Of a DNA stretch of 64,000 nucleotides, positions 27,588 through 37,610 are shown in pieces. The stretch is from Sphingomicrobium marinum (GTDB taxonomy: Bacteria; Pseudomonadota; Alphaproteobacteria; Sphingomonadales; Sphingomonadaceae). Numbering within the stretch: position 1 is the stretch's first letter; every line of letters begins with the position of its first letter. The notes beneath the pieces are model-generated. The model ran no database searches. It saw nothing but the letters and a program-made list of their open reading frames with translations, and was not told where the DNA came from. Both the position numbers and the translations under genes were made by a program. Where the stretch lies: positions 1,109,501 through 1,173,500 of the forward strand of contig NZ_JANPVQ010000001.1 in the NCBI RefSeq assembly GCF_026157105.1, written 5' to 3'.

Positions 27588-29046
27588 CTATCGCATCAAA
27601 GGCGCTTCGGGCGAGTATGAGGTCGTGATCGGCCTTGAGGTCCATGCGCAGGTCACGACCGCGGCCAAGCTGTTTTCGGGCGCGGCGACCGCGTTTGGCG
27701 CCGAGCCCAATACGCAGGTCAGCCTCGTCGATGCGGCGATGCCCGGCATGCTGCCAGTGCCCAATCGCGAATGCATCCGCCAGGCGGTGCGTACCGGCAT
27801 GGCGATCGAGGCCAAGATCAACAAATGGTCCCGCTTCGACCGCAAGAATTATTTCTATGCCGACCTGCCGCAGGGCTACCAGATTTCGCAACTCTACCAC
27901 CCGCTGGTAGGCGAAGGCGAAATCACCGTCAGCCCCGATGAAAAGAAGCCCGACCAGACCAAGACGATCGGGGTCGAGCGCATCCATGTCGAACAGGATG
28001 CGGGCAAGCTGATGCACGATCAGCACCCCACCATGTCCTATGTCGATCTCAATCGTTCGGGCGTGGCGCTGATGGAAATCGTGTCCAAGCCGGACATGCG
28101 TTCGCCTGCAGAAGCAGGAGCTTATCTGCGTAAGCTGCGATCAATTCTTCGCTATGTCGGCAGCTGTGACGGCAATATGGAAGAAGGCTCGATGCGCGCC
28201 GACGTCAACGTGTCGGTGCGCAAGCCGGGCGGCGAGCTCGGCACCCGCACCGAGACCAAGAACGTCAATTCGGTCCGCTTCGTGATGCAGGTGATCGAGT
28301 ATGAGGCCAAGCGCCAGGTCAAGCTGATCGAGGAAGGCGGCGAAGTCGCACAGGAAACGCGGTTGTTCGATCCCAACAAGGGCACGACGCGCACGCTGCG
28401 TTCGAAGGAAGACGCGCACGATTATCGCTACTTCCCCGATCCCGACCTGCTGCCGCTGGAACTGGATGACGCATTCCTCGAAGAATGCCGCGCCAGCCTG
28501 CCCGAACTGCCTGATGCCAAGCTCAAGCGCTTCGAGGACCTCGGCATCTCGCCCTACAACGCGGCTGTGCTGACCGCCGAAGTCGAAACTGCCAAATGGT
28601 TCGATCGCCTGCTGGATGCTGGTGCGGAGCCGGTCGCGGCGTCCAACTGGGCCAATTCGGTGATGCCGGGCATCCTCAATGCCAAGGAAATCGCGTTCGA
28701 CGACGAGCGCAACACGCCCGAGGCCTCCGCGGAAATCCTCTCGATGGTCGACAAGGGCGACATCTCGAAGGGGCAGGCCAAGGAAGTCTTCGAAATCTAC
28801 CTCGACGAAGGCGGCTCGCCCGCGAAAATCGTCGAAGACAAGGGCATGAAGCAGACCAGCGATACCGGCGCGATCGAAGCCGAGGTCGACAAGGTGCTCG
28901 AAGCCAATGCCGACAAGGTCGAGGAATATAAGGGCGGCAAGGAAGCGCTGTTCGGCTTCTTCGTCGGCCAGACGATGAAGGCCATGCGCGGCCAGGCCAA
29001 CCCGCAGGTCGTCAACCAGATCCTGCGCGATAAACTCGGCGGCTAG
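27580..29046 (+). CDS. gatB: Amidotransferase subunit GatB
   Basis: A 488-residue protein starting [24 protein letters not shown]; this start is chosen because the preceding in-frame codons belong to the overlapping gene. The cradle/kinase domain ([38 protein letters not shown]) is followed by a helical region and the C-terminal YqeY-like tail domain that contacts tRNA. GatB phosphorylates and amidates the misacylated aminoacyl-tRNA. Length is normal. Confidence 0.97.
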   Translation: MTDYRIKGASGEYEVVIGLEVHAQVTTAAKLFSGAATAFGAEPNTQVSLVDAAMPGMLPVPNRECIRQAVRTGMAIEAKINKWSRFDRKNYFYADLPQGYQISQLYHPLVGEGEITVSPDEKKPDQTKTIGVERIHVEQDAGKLMHDQHPTMSYVDLNRSGVALMEIVSKPDMRSPAEAGAYLRKLRSILRYVGSCDGNMEEGSMRADVNVSVRKPGGELGTRTETKNVNSVRFVMQVIEYEAKRQVKLIEEGGEVAQETRLFDPNKGTTRTLRSKEDAHDYRYFPDPDLLPLELDDAFLEECRASLPELPDAKLKRFEDLGISPYNAAVLTAEVETAKWFDRLLDAGAEPVAASNWANSVMPGILNAKEIAFDDERNTPEASAEILSMVDKGDISKGQAKEVFEIYLDEGGSPAKIVEDKGMKQTSDTGAIEAEVDKVLEANADKVEEYKGGKEALFGFFVGQTMKAMRGQANPQVVNQILRDKLGG

Positions 29047-29071
29047 ACCGCCGCGATCAACGGAGAGAGCA

Positions 29072-30730
29072 ATGCACAAGTCCCCCCTTCTCATGGCAGG
29101 CGCGGTGCTTGCTCTTTCGGCCTGTGCCAGCCAGAGCGCGCCCGAACCCGTTGCCGGTCTTCCTGTCCCGGGCGCGCCTGCGGCTGAAGCGGACGCGCCC
29201 GATCTTGTGGTCGTGATCAGCGTGGATTCGTTGTCGAGCCAGCTGCTCGAGGAATATCTGCCGCTGATGAACGGCGGCCTGTCGCGCCTGTCGCGCGAAG
29301 GGACGCTTTTCCTCAACGCCTACCAGGCGCACAGCATGACCGAGACGTGTCCCGGTCACGCCACGATCCTGACCGGGGCGCATCCTGCGCGTAGCGGCGT
29401 GATCGCCAACCGCTGGATCGATATCGATCGCCCCGCCGACGAGCGCGCCATCTATTGCGCCGAGGATCCCGACGCACCGGGCGATGACATGGTGATCAGC
29501 GCCTCGCCGCTAAAGGTGCCGACGCTCGGCGCCTACCTGAAAGCCGCGCATCCGGGATCGCGCAACGTCGCGATCGCCGGCAAGGACCGCGCCGCGGTCA
29601 TGATGGGCGGCAAACAGGCCGATCAGCGCTGGTGGTGGGGCAATGAAGGCTGGATCAGCGACCTTCCCGGCCCGACCCCGCCGGTCGTTGCTGCCGCCAC
29701 CATCGCGACGCAGCAGCTGATCGACGCCGGTTCGGCGGGTCTCGATATGACCGACTATTGCGACGCCAAACCCGAAGTCCTCGCCGAAGGCCAGTGGCGC
29801 GTGGGTGATGGCCGGCTTGGCTGGACAGCCGGCGACACGAGCGCATTCCGCCGCACCCCGGGCTATGACGGCGCGGTGCTGGCGCTGGGCGCGGCATTGA
29901 TCGACGACATGCAACTGGGCAGGTCGAGCGATGCGCCCGACCTGATCTCGCTCGGTCTCAGCGCGACCGATTATGTCAGCCATGCCTATGGCCCCGACGG
30001 CGGCGAAGCGTGCCTGCAGATGTTCAGCCTCGATCGCAATCTCGCGGGCTTCCTCAACCTGCTTGATGCGCGCGAGCTCGATTATGCGGTGGTGCTGACC
30101 GCCGATCACGGTGCGCCGCATCTGCCCGAGCGCCTGGCGCTCCAAGGCATCGAAACAGGCCGGATGGCGCCCGATCTCAACAGCTCGGTCATTGCCGAGG
30201 TAGAAGCGCAGCTGCCCGAACTACCCGCCAACTGGGTCGCCGGCGATGCGCCCTACGACGTGTATGTCGCGCGCGACCTGGACGCCGGATTGCGCGCGCA
30301 GGCCATCGCGGCGCTCAAAGCTACCTATGCCGCGCATCCGCAGATCGAGGCAGTGTTCACGCGCGAGGAAATCGAAGCTACGCCGATGCCGACGGGCAAC
30401 CCCGCGAACTGGACGTTGCTCCAGCGCAAGCGGGCGGGGCATGATCCCGAACGATCGGGCGATCTCGCCTTTGTCCTGACCGAATATCGCACCCCGATCG
30501 AGCGACCGGGACCCACCTTCATCTCGCACCATAGCAGCCCGTGGAACTATGATCGCCGTGTGCCGATCGCCTTCTACCGGCCGGGGCAGGCGCCGGTGAA
30601 CCGACCCGACGTGGCGCGCACCATCGACATCCTGCCGACGCTTGCCGCGCACCTCGGTATTTCGCTGGGCGGGGCGCAGATCGATGGCGTGTGCCTTGAC
30701 GGCGTGCACGGGAAACGCTGCGGCAACTAA
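29072..30730 (+). CDS. PafA-like alkaline phosphatase lipoprotein
   Basis: A 552-residue protein with a lipobox (LSACAS, Cys at about residue 17). The alkaline phosphatase superfamily fold shows metal-binding Asp in VVISVDSLSSQ, the nucleophile Thr region TETCPGHATILTG typical of PafA rather than PhoA (Ser), then SATDYVSHAYG, TADHGAPHLPE and a C-terminal HHSSPWNYDRRVPI His. PafA-type enzymes release phosphate from many monoesters and are exported. It starts 25 bases after gatB but is probably functionally separate. Confidence 0.87.
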   Translation: MHKSPLLMAGAVLALSACASQSAPEPVAGLPVPGAPAAEADAPDLVVVISVDSLSSQLLEEYLPLMNGGLSRLSREGTLFLNAYQAHSMTETCPGHATILTGAHPARSGVIANRWIDIDRPADERAIYCAEDPDAPGDDMVISASPLKVPTLGAYLKAAHPGSRNVAIAGKDRAAVMMGGKQADQRWWWGNEGWISDLPGPTPPVVAAATIATQQLIDAGSAGLDMTDYCDAKPEVLAEGQWRVGDGRLGWTAGDTSAFRRTPGYDGAVLALGAALIDDMQLGRSSDAPDLISLGLSATDYVSHAYGPDGGEACLQMFSLDRNLAGFLNLLDARELDYAVVLTADHGAPHLPERLALQGIETGRMAPDLNSSVIAEVEAQLPELPANWVAGDAPYDVYVARDLDAGLRAQAIAALKATYAAHPQIEAVFTREEIEATPMPTGNPANWTLLQRKRAGHDPERSGDLAFVLTEYRTPIERPGPTFISHHSSPWNYDRRVPIAFYRPGQAPVNRPDVARTIDILPTLAAHLGISLGGAQIDGVCLDGVHGKRCGN

Positions 30731-30795
30731 TAATTTACGCTTGAATATCAGGCTCTTCGCGCGCAGGGTCGCCCTTGCGTTCGCGGGAGATTGTC

Positions 30796-31557
30796 ATGCG
30801 TCGCCTGTTCATTGCGTTTTTTCTGATGCTGGCGTTGTCGGCGTGCGTTTCCACACGTCAGGTCTCCGATGTCAATTTCACGCCGCCCGAAGGCGACTAT
30901 TCGCTACTGGTGATGCGACCGCAGGTGGTCGTCGGGACGGTCACGACGGGCGGGCTAGTCGAGCCGCGCGCCGATTGGACCGAACAGGCACGCGGCCACC
31001 TTATCGACAGCTTGCGCGAACAGCAGGGCACGCGCGGCGGTCGTGTCCGGATTCTGGAAACGCGCGACGGGCTCGATGGCATCGATGCGGAGACGGTCGC
31101 GCAGCTCGAGCGGCTGCACAATGCCGTCGGCAACTCGATCGTGCTGCATCATTATTCCGGCTATCGGCTGCCCAACAAGCGTCGCCAAGGCCTGACCTAT
31201 ACGCTTGGTGACGGGGCGACGCGCTTTGGCGAGCAGGTAGGCTACGACTATGCGCTCTTCATGTATGCCGAGGACCGGCAGGTCGGTACTGGCCGCACGG
31301 CGATGCAGGTGCTGGGCGTGGCGGGGTGCTTTATCGGCTTTTGCGCACCCGCGATCGGCGGAGGCGGGCAGATCGCCTATGCGAGCCTGGTCGATCTCAA
31401 GACGGGCAAAGTGGTTTGGTTCAACCTCGTGCAGACCGGCAGCCAGATGGCCGGCATCAGCTTCGGCGATATCCGCACGCGCGAAGGAGCCGACCAGATG
31501 GTCGAGCGGCTGCTCGGGCGGATGAAGCCGGGCAAGGCGGTGTGCGATGCTCAATAG
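30796..31557 (+). CDS. Hypothetical lipoprotein
   Basis: A 253-residue protein, MRRLFIAFFLMLALSACVS, with lipobox LSAC at residues 14-17. The mature domain has no motif that I recognise; it contains a Gly-rich hydrophobic stretch (GVAGCFIGFCAPAIGGGGQ, about residues 176-194) and ends near a Cys. It overlaps the start of the M48 peptidase gene by 11 bases, and a third envelope gene follows, so the three are likely one transcript. Confidence 0.75.
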   Translation: MRRLFIAFFLMLALSACVSTRQVSDVNFTPPEGDYSLLVMRPQVVVGTVTTGGLVEPRADWTEQARGHLIDSLREQQGTRGGRVRILETRDGLDGIDAETVAQLERLHNAVGNSIVLHHYSGYRLPNKRRQGLTYTLGDGATRFGEQVGYDYALFMYAEDRQVGTGRTAMQVLGVAGCFIGFCAPAIGGGGQIAYASLVDLKTGKVVWFNLVQTGSQMAGISFGDIRTREGADQMVERLLGRMKPGKAVCDAQ

Positions 31558-32773
31558 ACGCCAGCTGCTTGCGACTGGCGCAGCGGGCGCCGCATTGATG
31601 GCCGCACCCGTGCCGGCGAGCGCGCGGATCAAACCCGAGGACATGGAAGCGCTGATCGGCCCCGGCTATCGCCCTACCGACCGCGACGAAATCGCGATGT
31701 GGGCGCAGATGGACCGCGTCGAAGAGGAGATTGCGGGCTCCAACCTGCTGATCGACGACCCGGCGCTCAATGATTATCTCAAAGGACTGATCCGCCGCGT
31801 CGGCGGTCCCGCGGCGGGCGACATACGCATTTACCTGGCGCGCGTACCCGAATTCAACGCGATGATGTTTCCGACGGGCTTCACCGTCTTCTTCTCGGGC
31901 CTGCTCCTGCGGATGCGCAACGAGGCGCAGCTTGCGGGCGTCATCGCGCACGAAAGCGCGCATTTCCTCCGCAAACACCAGATCCGCCAGTGGCGCTCGG
32001 TCAAGGCAAAGGCGGATGCCTTTGCCATCCTTGCGATAGGGGCGGGGGCGGTTGGCGGCGCGACGGGCAACTATTTCGGCGATCTGCTGCAGCTCGGGCA
32101 GTTCGCGACGATCCTTTCGATCCTGTCATACAGTCGCAAGCTGGAAGCCGAGGCCGATGCGATGGGCGCGCGGCTGTTGGCTGAAAACGGATATGACCCG
32201 ATGGCGATGCCCGACACGTGGGAGCAATTGGTGGCCGAACTGGAAATGTCGGCCAGGGCGCGAGGGACGCGTCGCCATCGTCGCTTTGCAATGTTCGGCA
32301 CGCACCCCAGCCCCGAGCGTCGCATGAAGGACCTGCGCGTCAGCGCCGCCGAACTGCGCGCCAAGCATTCGGACCTTGGTCTTTATCATCAGCGCTACGA
32401 AACCGCGCTCGCCGGACTTAGGCCATCGATGCTGGAAGACCAGGTCAAGCTCAACGATCCGGGCGCCAGCCAATATGTCGTCGAGACGCTGGCGAAAGAC
32501 GGCTGGACCGGACCCTTGCGCTATGCCGAAGCCGAAGTCTGGCGACTACGCGGCCGCGACGGCGACTTCGAACGGGCAGCGCAGGGCTACGAGGTTGCCG
32601 TCCAATATGACGATGTCCCGGTCGAGGCCTGGCGCTGGCACGGGATCGCGCTGCGCCGGCAGCAGCGCATGTCCGAAGCCTATGACGCATTGTCCACCTA
32701 TTTGCGCCTCGCCCCCGATGCGCCCGACGCCGAAATGGTGCGCGCCATGTTGCCGCGCGTGGAGGTACTGTGA
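31547..32773 (+). CDS. M48-family metallopeptidase with TPR C-terminus
   Basis: A 408-residue protein. The N-terminus MLNRRQLLATGAAGAALMAA has an Arg pair and a hydrophobic core, a possible Tat signal. The zinc motif HESAH is at about residue 137, with the third ligand region EAEADAMGARLL about 65 residues later, as in the BepA/LoiP/OMA1 group. Residues about 310-400 form helical repeats of TPR type. Relatives act in quality control of outer-membrane proteins. It overlaps the preceding lipoprotein gene and the following one by 4 bases. Confidence 0.9.
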   Translation: MLNRRQLLATGAAGAALMAAPVPASARIKPEDMEALIGPGYRPTDRDEIAMWAQMDRVEEEIAGSNLLIDDPALNDYLKGLIRRVGGPAAGDIRIYLARVPEFNAMMFPTGFTVFFSGLLLRMRNEAQLAGVIAHESAHFLRKHQIRQWRSVKAKADAFAILAIGAGAVGGATGNYFGDLLQLGQFATILSILSYSRKLEAEADAMGARLLAENGYDPMAMPDTWEQLVAELEMSARARGTRRHRRFAMFGTHPSPERRMKDLRVSAAELRAKHSDLGLYHQRYETALAGLRPSMLEDQVKLNDPGASQYVVETLAKDGWTGPLRYAEAEVWRLRGRDGDFERAAQGYEVAVQYDDVPVEAWRWHGIALRRQQRMSEAYDALSTYLRLAPDAPDAEMVRAMLPRVEVL

Positions 32774-33390
32774 TGCGTTTGATCGTGCTTATCATTGTTA
32801 GCCTGCTTCTGGGCGCCTGCGCCTCTGGCGGTGGCGGCGGTTTCGGCAATGCGGCATTCCGTCTGGTCGAGGCGCGCGAACACAAGGTCGGCAACGATCG
32901 CATGGCGGTGACGCCGCCGCGCGAGTGGAATCGCATGACGAGCCGGGTCTTCCGCGATGTCCGCGAGGTCGAGGATTGGACGCTGAACGGACCCTATCTC
33001 GATACGCTCAGCTTCGTATCGGGTCTCAAGGACGGCAGGAGCCTCGTCTACCAGCGCAAGAAGGACATCCGGCAGGTCCCGCCCTTCGACAAGCAGATGA
33101 CCGGGTTCGAGATCGCGGCGATGCTCGAGAGCTATTATCGCGGCCGCGCCGGTGCGCTGCAGTTCGACACCACCAATCTGGCTCCGCGTGATTTCATGGG
33201 CGCGCAGGGCTTCCAGCATGATTTCGAGTATCTGTCGGGCGATGAATTATGGCGGCGGGGCAGGGCGGTCGGTGCGGTCATCGACGAGCGGCTCTACCTC
33301 ATCCTGCTCGATGGCGCGCGCCAGCACTATTTCGACGAGGCGCTGCCCGATTTCGAAGCCATGGTGGCAAGCGCGCGGCTCACCAAGTAG
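32770..33390 (+). CDS. Hypothetical lipoprotein (207 aa)
   Basis: A 206-residue protein starting MMRLIVLIIVSLLLGACAS, with lipobox LGAC. The mature part starts with a Gly run and has an alpha/beta pattern with no motif that I recognise (VGNDRMAVTPPREWNRM, YLILLDGARQHYF). The ATGA-type overlap with the M48 gene (32770-32773) suggests translational coupling and a shared envelope function. Confidence 0.75.
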   Translation: MMRLIVLIIVSLLLGACASGGGGGFGNAAFRLVEAREHKVGNDRMAVTPPREWNRMTSRVFRDVREVEDWTLNGPYLDTLSFVSGLKDGRSLVYQRKKDIRQVPPFDKQMTGFEIAAMLESYYRGRAGALQFDTTNLAPRDFMGAQGFQHDFEYLSGDELWRRGRAVGAVIDERLYLILLDGARQHYFDEALPDFEAMVASARLTK

Positions 33391-33451
33391 GCGATTCGTC
33401 GGGCTGGCCGCCCGATCTCTCGAATTTCGCGGCATTTTTTGCCATTCACGC

Positions 33452-33479
33452 TTGTGCTGGCAGCCACGATTGCTATACG
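33452..33479 (+). promoter_or_regulatory. Putative promoter of tRNA-Leu
   Basis: TTGTGC (33452-33457) and TATACG (33474-33479) are separated by 16 bases and end 24 bases before the tRNA. The resemblance to a housekeeping promoter is moderate. Confidence 0.4.
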
Positions 33480-33503
33480 CCGCGCACCTTTAGAAGAGCG
33501 TCC

Positions 33504-33588
33504 GCGCGCGTGGCGGAACTGGTAGACGCGCATGGTTTAGGTCCATGTATCGCAAGATGTGGGGGTTCGATTCCCTCCGCGCGCACCA
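33504..33588 (+). tRNA. tRNA-Leu(TAG)
   Basis: An 85-base cloverleaf with acceptor GCGCGCG/CGCGCGC, anticodon loop TTTAGGT (anticodon TAG), a long variable arm as in class II tRNAs, T-loop GTTCGATTC and an encoded CCA. Confidence 0.97.
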
Positions 33589-33640
33589 TTCGCATGGTGA
33601 ATTGGCGCTGTAACGATTTGAAAAGACACGGGAACGACAA

Positions 33641-35185
33641 GTGGCAATCAAAACCGTCGAGACGGAAAACAAGGGCCTCAAACGGGCCTACGAAGTAACC
33701 ATTCCGGCCAAGGACATCCAGGCCAAGGTTGATGCAGAAGTGAAGCGGATCGCGCCGCAGGTGCGCATGCCCGGCTTCCGTCCCGGCAAGGTGCCGCCCA
33801 ACCTGATCAAGAAAATGCACGGCGAAGCGCTTCATGGCGACGCGCTTAACAATGCAGTGCAGACCGCGGTGCAGGACCTGCTCGCCGAACAGAAGCTGCG
33901 TCCCGCGATGCAGCCCGAGGTCAAGCTCGACGAGAAGTATGAGCAGGGCAAGGATGCCAAGCTCGATGTCAGCCTCGAAGCGCTGCCCAATATTGACGCT
34001 CCCGAGATCAAGGACCTCAAGCTCGACCGCCTCAACGTCGAAGTCGAAGACAAGGTCGTCGATGAGCGGCTCGAGCAGATGGCCAAGGGCCAGAAGAGCT
34101 GGAAGAAGGCGCCCAAGACCAAGAAGGCCGGCAAGGGCGACCTGCTGGTCATGGACTTCGTCGGCAAGAAGGACGGCGAAGCGTTCGAAGGCGGCACCGC
34201 TAACGATATGGAAATCGAACTGGGCTCGGGTCGCCTGATCCCGGGCTTCGAAGACCAGATCGAAGGCATGAAGGCGGGCGACGAGCGCACCATCGAAGTC
34301 ACCTTCCCCGAAGACTATCCGTCGAAGGATCTCGCCGGGCAGAAGGCCGAATTCGACATCACCGCCAAGGAAGTGAAAGTCGAAACCGAAACCAAGGTCG
34401 ACGACGACTTTGCCAAGAACATGGGCCTTACCGACCTTGAACAGCTCAAGGGCCTCCTGAAGGCGCAGGTCGAGGAAGAGCTCAACGGTCTCACCCGCAC
34501 GCAGATGAAACGCCAGCTGCTCGACAAGCTGGCCGGTGACCATGATTTCGAGGTCCCGCCGTCGATGGTCGATGCGGAATACGAGAACATCATGAACCAG
34601 CTCCGCCACGAAGCGACCCATGAGGAAGATTCAGAAGCCGCGCTGAAGGAAATCGAAGCCGAAGCAGACGACTATAAGACGATCGCCGAGCGCCGCGTGC
34701 GCCTTGGCCTTCTGCTCTCGGAGATTGGTCAGGCCAACGGCATCGAAGTTTCGCAGCAGGAAATGACCCGGCTGATCCAGCAGGCTGCGCAGCAATACGC
34801 TCCGCAGCAGCGCGAACAGTTCGTCAAGTACATCCAGGAAAATCCGATGGCGGCCGCGCAGCTGCGTGCCCCGCTCTATGAGGACAAGGTCGTCGACTAT
34901 CTGTTCGACAAGGCGAAGATCACCGACAAGACGGTGACCCGCGAAGAGCTCGAAGCTGCGATCGAGGCGGAAGAGGCTGCGCCTGCCAAGAAGTCGACCA
35001 AGAAGAAGGCGAGCAAGTCGCCGGCCAAGAAAGCGGCAAAGCCTGCCGTCAAAAAGCCTGCGGCCAAGAAGGCCACGGCGAAAAAAGCCGCAGAAAAGAA
35101 ACCTGCTGCTAAGAAGTCGCCTGCTAAGAAGACGGCAGCCAAGAAGCCGGCCGCCAAGAAGAAGGCCCCGGCAAAGGCAAAATAA
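33641..35185 (+). CDS. tig: Trigger factor with Lys/Ala/Pro-rich C-terminal tail
   Basis: A 514-residue ribosome-bound chaperone, starting from GTG at 33641 (MAIKTVETENKGLKRAY). The ribosome-binding motif GFRPGKVP is at residues about 45-52, the FKBP-type prolyl isomerase domain at about 150-240 (GDLLVMDFVGKKDG, LIPGFEDQIEGMKAGDE), and the helical chaperone arms to about 440. An extension of about 65 residues follows (AAPAKKSTKKKASK and repeated PAKK/AAKK units), resembling histone H1-like tails. Such a tail could add contacts to rRNA or nucleic acid; this is inference. It opens the tig–clpP–clpX–lon block. Confidence 0.95.
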   Translation: MAIKTVETENKGLKRAYEVTIPAKDIQAKVDAEVKRIAPQVRMPGFRPGKVPPNLIKKMHGEALHGDALNNAVQTAVQDLLAEQKLRPAMQPEVKLDEKYEQGKDAKLDVSLEALPNIDAPEIKDLKLDRLNVEVEDKVVDERLEQMAKGQKSWKKAPKTKKAGKGDLLVMDFVGKKDGEAFEGGTANDMEIELGSGRLIPGFEDQIEGMKAGDERTIEVTFPEDYPSKDLAGQKAEFDITAKEVKVETETKVDDDFAKNMGLTDLEQLKGLLKAQVEEELNGLTRTQMKRQLLDKLAGDHDFEVPPSMVDAEYENIMNQLRHEATHEEDSEAALKEIEAEADDYKTIAERRVRLGLLLSEIGQANGIEVSQQEMTRLIQQAAQQYAPQQREQFVKYIQENPMAAAQLRAPLYEDKVVDYLFDKAKITDKTVTREELEAAIEAEEAAPAKKSTKKKASKSPAKKAAKPAVKKPAAKKATAKKAAEKKPAAKKSPAKKTAAKKPAAKKKAPAKAK

Positions 35186-35209
35186 TTTGGCTTGATCGGG
35201 GAGGGGCTA

Positions 35210-36139
35210 ATGCAGGTCGCAGTCTTGCTGCCATGCTATAACGAGGAAGCGGCGATCGCCGAAACGATCGCCGGTTTCAAAAAGCACCTCCCCGACGCCA
35301 CCATCTACGTCTTCGATAATAATTCGAAGGATCGCACGGTCGAGATCGCCGCAGCGAATGGCGCGGTGGTGCGCAGCGTCGTCCAGCAGGGCAAGGGCAA
35401 TGTGGTGCGTCGCATGTTCGCCGACATCGATGCCGACGTCTATGTGATGGCCGATGGCGACCTCACCTATGATCCGGCGGCGGCGCCCGACATGGTCCGC
35501 CTGCTTTGGGACCGCCAGCTCGACATGGTCGTCGGCACGCGCCACCACGAAGCCGAAGAGGCATATCGCGGCGGGCATGTGCTCGGAAACAAGGCATTCA
35601 CCAGCCTGCTGGCGTGGTTGTTCGGTCGCAGCTTTTCCGACATCTTCAGCGGCTACCGCGCCTTTTCAAAGCGCTACGCCAAAAGCTTCCCGGCGCTTTC
35701 GGCAGGGTTCGAAACCGAAACCGAGATGAGCGTGCATGCGCTGGAACTCAGGATGCCGACCGGCGAAGTCGCGACCAGATATGGGGCGCGTCCCGAAGGG
35801 TCCGAGAGCAAGCTCAACACCTTCCGCGACGGCTGGCGTATCCTCAAGACGATCGGCCGCCTCTTCCGGGTCGAAAAACCGCGCGAATTCTACGGCACGC
35901 TCGCGCTGGCGATCCAGGTCGCCGCGATCATCCTCGCCGTACCGTTGTTCATTACCTATCTCGAAACAGGGCAGGTGCCGCGGTTTCCGACGGCAATCCT
36001 GGTGACCGGGATGAGCATCGTTGCCGTGCTGACCTTCTTTGCCGGGCTCACGATCGCCGCGATTTCCCGCCAGCGGCAGGAAATGCGCAGGCTTGCTTAT
36101 CTCGCCCTTCCTGCTCCGGGGCAGTCGACGCCAAAATAA
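35210..36139 (+). CDS. Family 2 glycosyltransferase (dolichol-phosphate mannose synthase-like)
   Basis: A 309-residue enzyme starting [25 protein letters not shown] just upstream supports the ATG at 35210. The GT-A fold motifs are DNNSKDRT and [10 protein letters not shown] (the metal-binding DxD-type site). Further on are [14 protein letters not shown] and the ETE motif. Two C-terminal membrane segments (about 228-250 and 262-285) anchor it. It probably transfers a sugar to a polyprenyl phosphate for envelope glycan synthesis. Its position between tig and clpP has no obvious functional reason. Confidence 0.88.
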   Translation: MQVAVLLPCYNEEAAIAETIAGFKKHLPDATIYVFDNNSKDRTVEIAAANGAVVRSVVQQGKGNVVRRMFADIDADVYVMADGDLTYDPAAAPDMVRLLWDRQLDMVVGTRHHEAEEAYRGGHVLGNKAFTSLLAWLFGRSFSDIFSGYRAFSKRYAKSFPALSAGFETETEMSVHALELRMPTGEVATRYGARPEGSESKLNTFRDGWRILKTIGRLFRVEKPREFYGTLALAIQVAAIILAVPLFITYLETGQVPRFPTAILVTGMSIVAVLTFFAGLTIAAISRQRQEMRRLAYLALPAPGQSTPK

Positions 36140-36212
36140 GCACAAGCGACGGGTTGAACCTTCAGCCGTTTCTTCCGATGTAGGTGCTGAAACAGCAATC
36201 AAGGGACCATTC

Positions 36213-36866
36213 ATGGATCACGAAGATATTATCGGCGCGCTCGTTCCGACCGTCGTTGAACAATCCAATCGCGGCGAACGCGCTTTCGACATCTATTCGC
36301 GCCTGCTGCGCGAGCGCATCATCTTCGTGACGGGCCAGGTCGAGGACAACATGGCCTCGATCATCACCGCCCAGCTGCTCTTCCTCGAGTCCGAGAACCC
36401 GAAGAAGGACATCTTCATGTACATCAACTCGCCGGGCGGCGTGGTGACGGCGGGTCTCGCGATCCATGACACCATGCAATATATCCGTCCCAAGGTCGGC
36501 ACGGTTTGCATCGGTCAGGCGGCCTCGATGGGCAGCTTCCTGCTGGCCGCGGGTGAGCCGGGCATGCGCGTGGCGCTTTCCAATGCCCGCATCATGGTCC
36601 ACCAGCCCTCGGGCGGTGCGCGGGGCATGGCAGCCGACATCGAGATCCAGGCCAAGGAAATTCTGCGCATCCGGTCGCGTCTCAACGCGCTTTATGCCAA
36701 ATATACCGGCCAGAAGATCGCCAAGATCGAAGAGGCGATGGACCGCGACAAGTTCTTGGAAGCCGACGAAGCCAAGGAATTCGGCCTGATCGACCAGGTG
36801 TTCGACAAGCGCCCGAGCCAGGGCGAAGACAAGAACACCGGCGCCGGCGACGTGACGCCCAGCTAG
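36213..36866 (+). CDS. clpP: ATP-dependent Clp protease proteolytic subunit
   Basis: A 217-residue serine peptidase, starting [17 protein letters not shown] at the ATG at 36213. The oxyanion strand INSPGG, the nucleophile in GQAASMGSF and the His in IMVHQPSGG are present. The N-terminal loop matches the ClpX-contact region. It forms the tetradecameric chamber that ClpX feeds; clpX is 745 bases downstream with a J-domain gene between. A short non-conserved tail ([12 protein letters not shown]) follows. Confidence 0.97.
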   Translation: MDHEDIIGALVPTVVEQSNRGERAFDIYSRLLRERIIFVTGQVEDNMASIITAQLLFLESENPKKDIFMYINSPGGVVTAGLAIHDTMQYIRPKVGTVCIGQAASMGSFLLAAGEPGMRVALSNARIMVHQPSGGARGMAADIEIQAKEILRIRSRLNALYAKYTGQKIAKIEEAMDRDKFLEADEAKEFGLIDQVFDKRPSQGEDKNTGAGDVTPS

Positions 36867-36893
36867 ACCGCGTCCTTCATCCAGAACATGCGT

Positions 36894-36919
36894 AAGGCGG
36901 GCCATGGGGGTCCGCCTTT
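36894..36919 (+). terminator. Terminator after clpP
   Basis: AAGGCGG pairs with CCGCCTT around a short GC-rich loop 27 bases after the clpP stop, followed by TTC. The stem is good but the T run is short. Confidence 0.55.
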
Positions 36920-37023
36920 CGTCATCACGGGCTTGCTCTCGCCTGACGAACGGGCATCAGAATTTATCTCCCATGTGGATTTTTGCTCGTGACCGCGCGA
37001 CTGATTTAGGTTAATTTAACGGA

Positions 37024-37422
37024 GTGCATAGCCACTATCACACGCTGGGTATTCCCCCCACCGCCAGCGCACGCGAGATCCGGGAGGCTTATCGCGCCAA
37101 GATGCGTGTGCATCATCCCGATCGCGGGGCAGTCGATGGCGGCGCGCAGGCGGCGGAGATCAACGCCGCCTACAAGTGCCTTTCCAATCCAACCGAGCGC
37201 CGGCGGTACGACAAGCAAAACGGCTACAGCGAGGAGCCGATATTCCATTTTCATCGACCCAAGAGGCGCAATGCCCACAGCATCCATCCTAACGCGGAAG
37301 CAGCAGCCCGCGAGGAGATGCGTCGCCGACAAAGCAAGGGGCTTCCGATCAAGTGGATCGTGATGCTTTCGGTATTGCTGACCATCCCGCTGATCTACGG
37401 CATCTGGACCAACGGCTATTGA
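37024..37422 (+). CDS. J-domain protein with C-terminal membrane anchor
   Basis: A 132-residue protein read from GTG at 37024 (MHSHYHTLGIPPTASAREIREAY). Residues 1-65 form a J-domain with an intact HPD (HHPDRG) and INAAYKCLSNPTERRRYD, so it should stimulate a DnaK ATPase. A basic linker (RPKRRNAHSIHPN, EEMRRRQSKG) leads to one membrane segment (about 110-128) and a short tail. A J-domain at the N-terminus followed by a C-terminal anchor would recruit DnaK to the membrane. The region before it is AT-rich and the ribosome-binding site is weak. Confidence 0.85.
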   Translation: MHSHYHTLGIPPTASAREIREAYRAKMRVHHPDRGAVDGGAQAAEINAAYKCLSNPTERRRYDKQNGYSEEPIFHFHRPKRRNAHSIHPNAEAAAREEMRRRQSKGLPIKWIVMLSVLLTIPLIYGIWTNGY

Positions 37423-37610
37423 GATAGCCTTAATGTGCCGTTTTCGGGCACGACTTCCGGCCACCTTGCACCGCCGTAACCCCGACGCCATATGGCAGTT
37501 ACAACCGAGGCGGCGCGTTAACGACTTTGCACGCTTGCCTCTGCTACAATAAGCCCTAGCATGCTGAGTTTGCGGGCGTTTCCTCGCAACGGGCGAATCG
37601 AAGGACGAAT

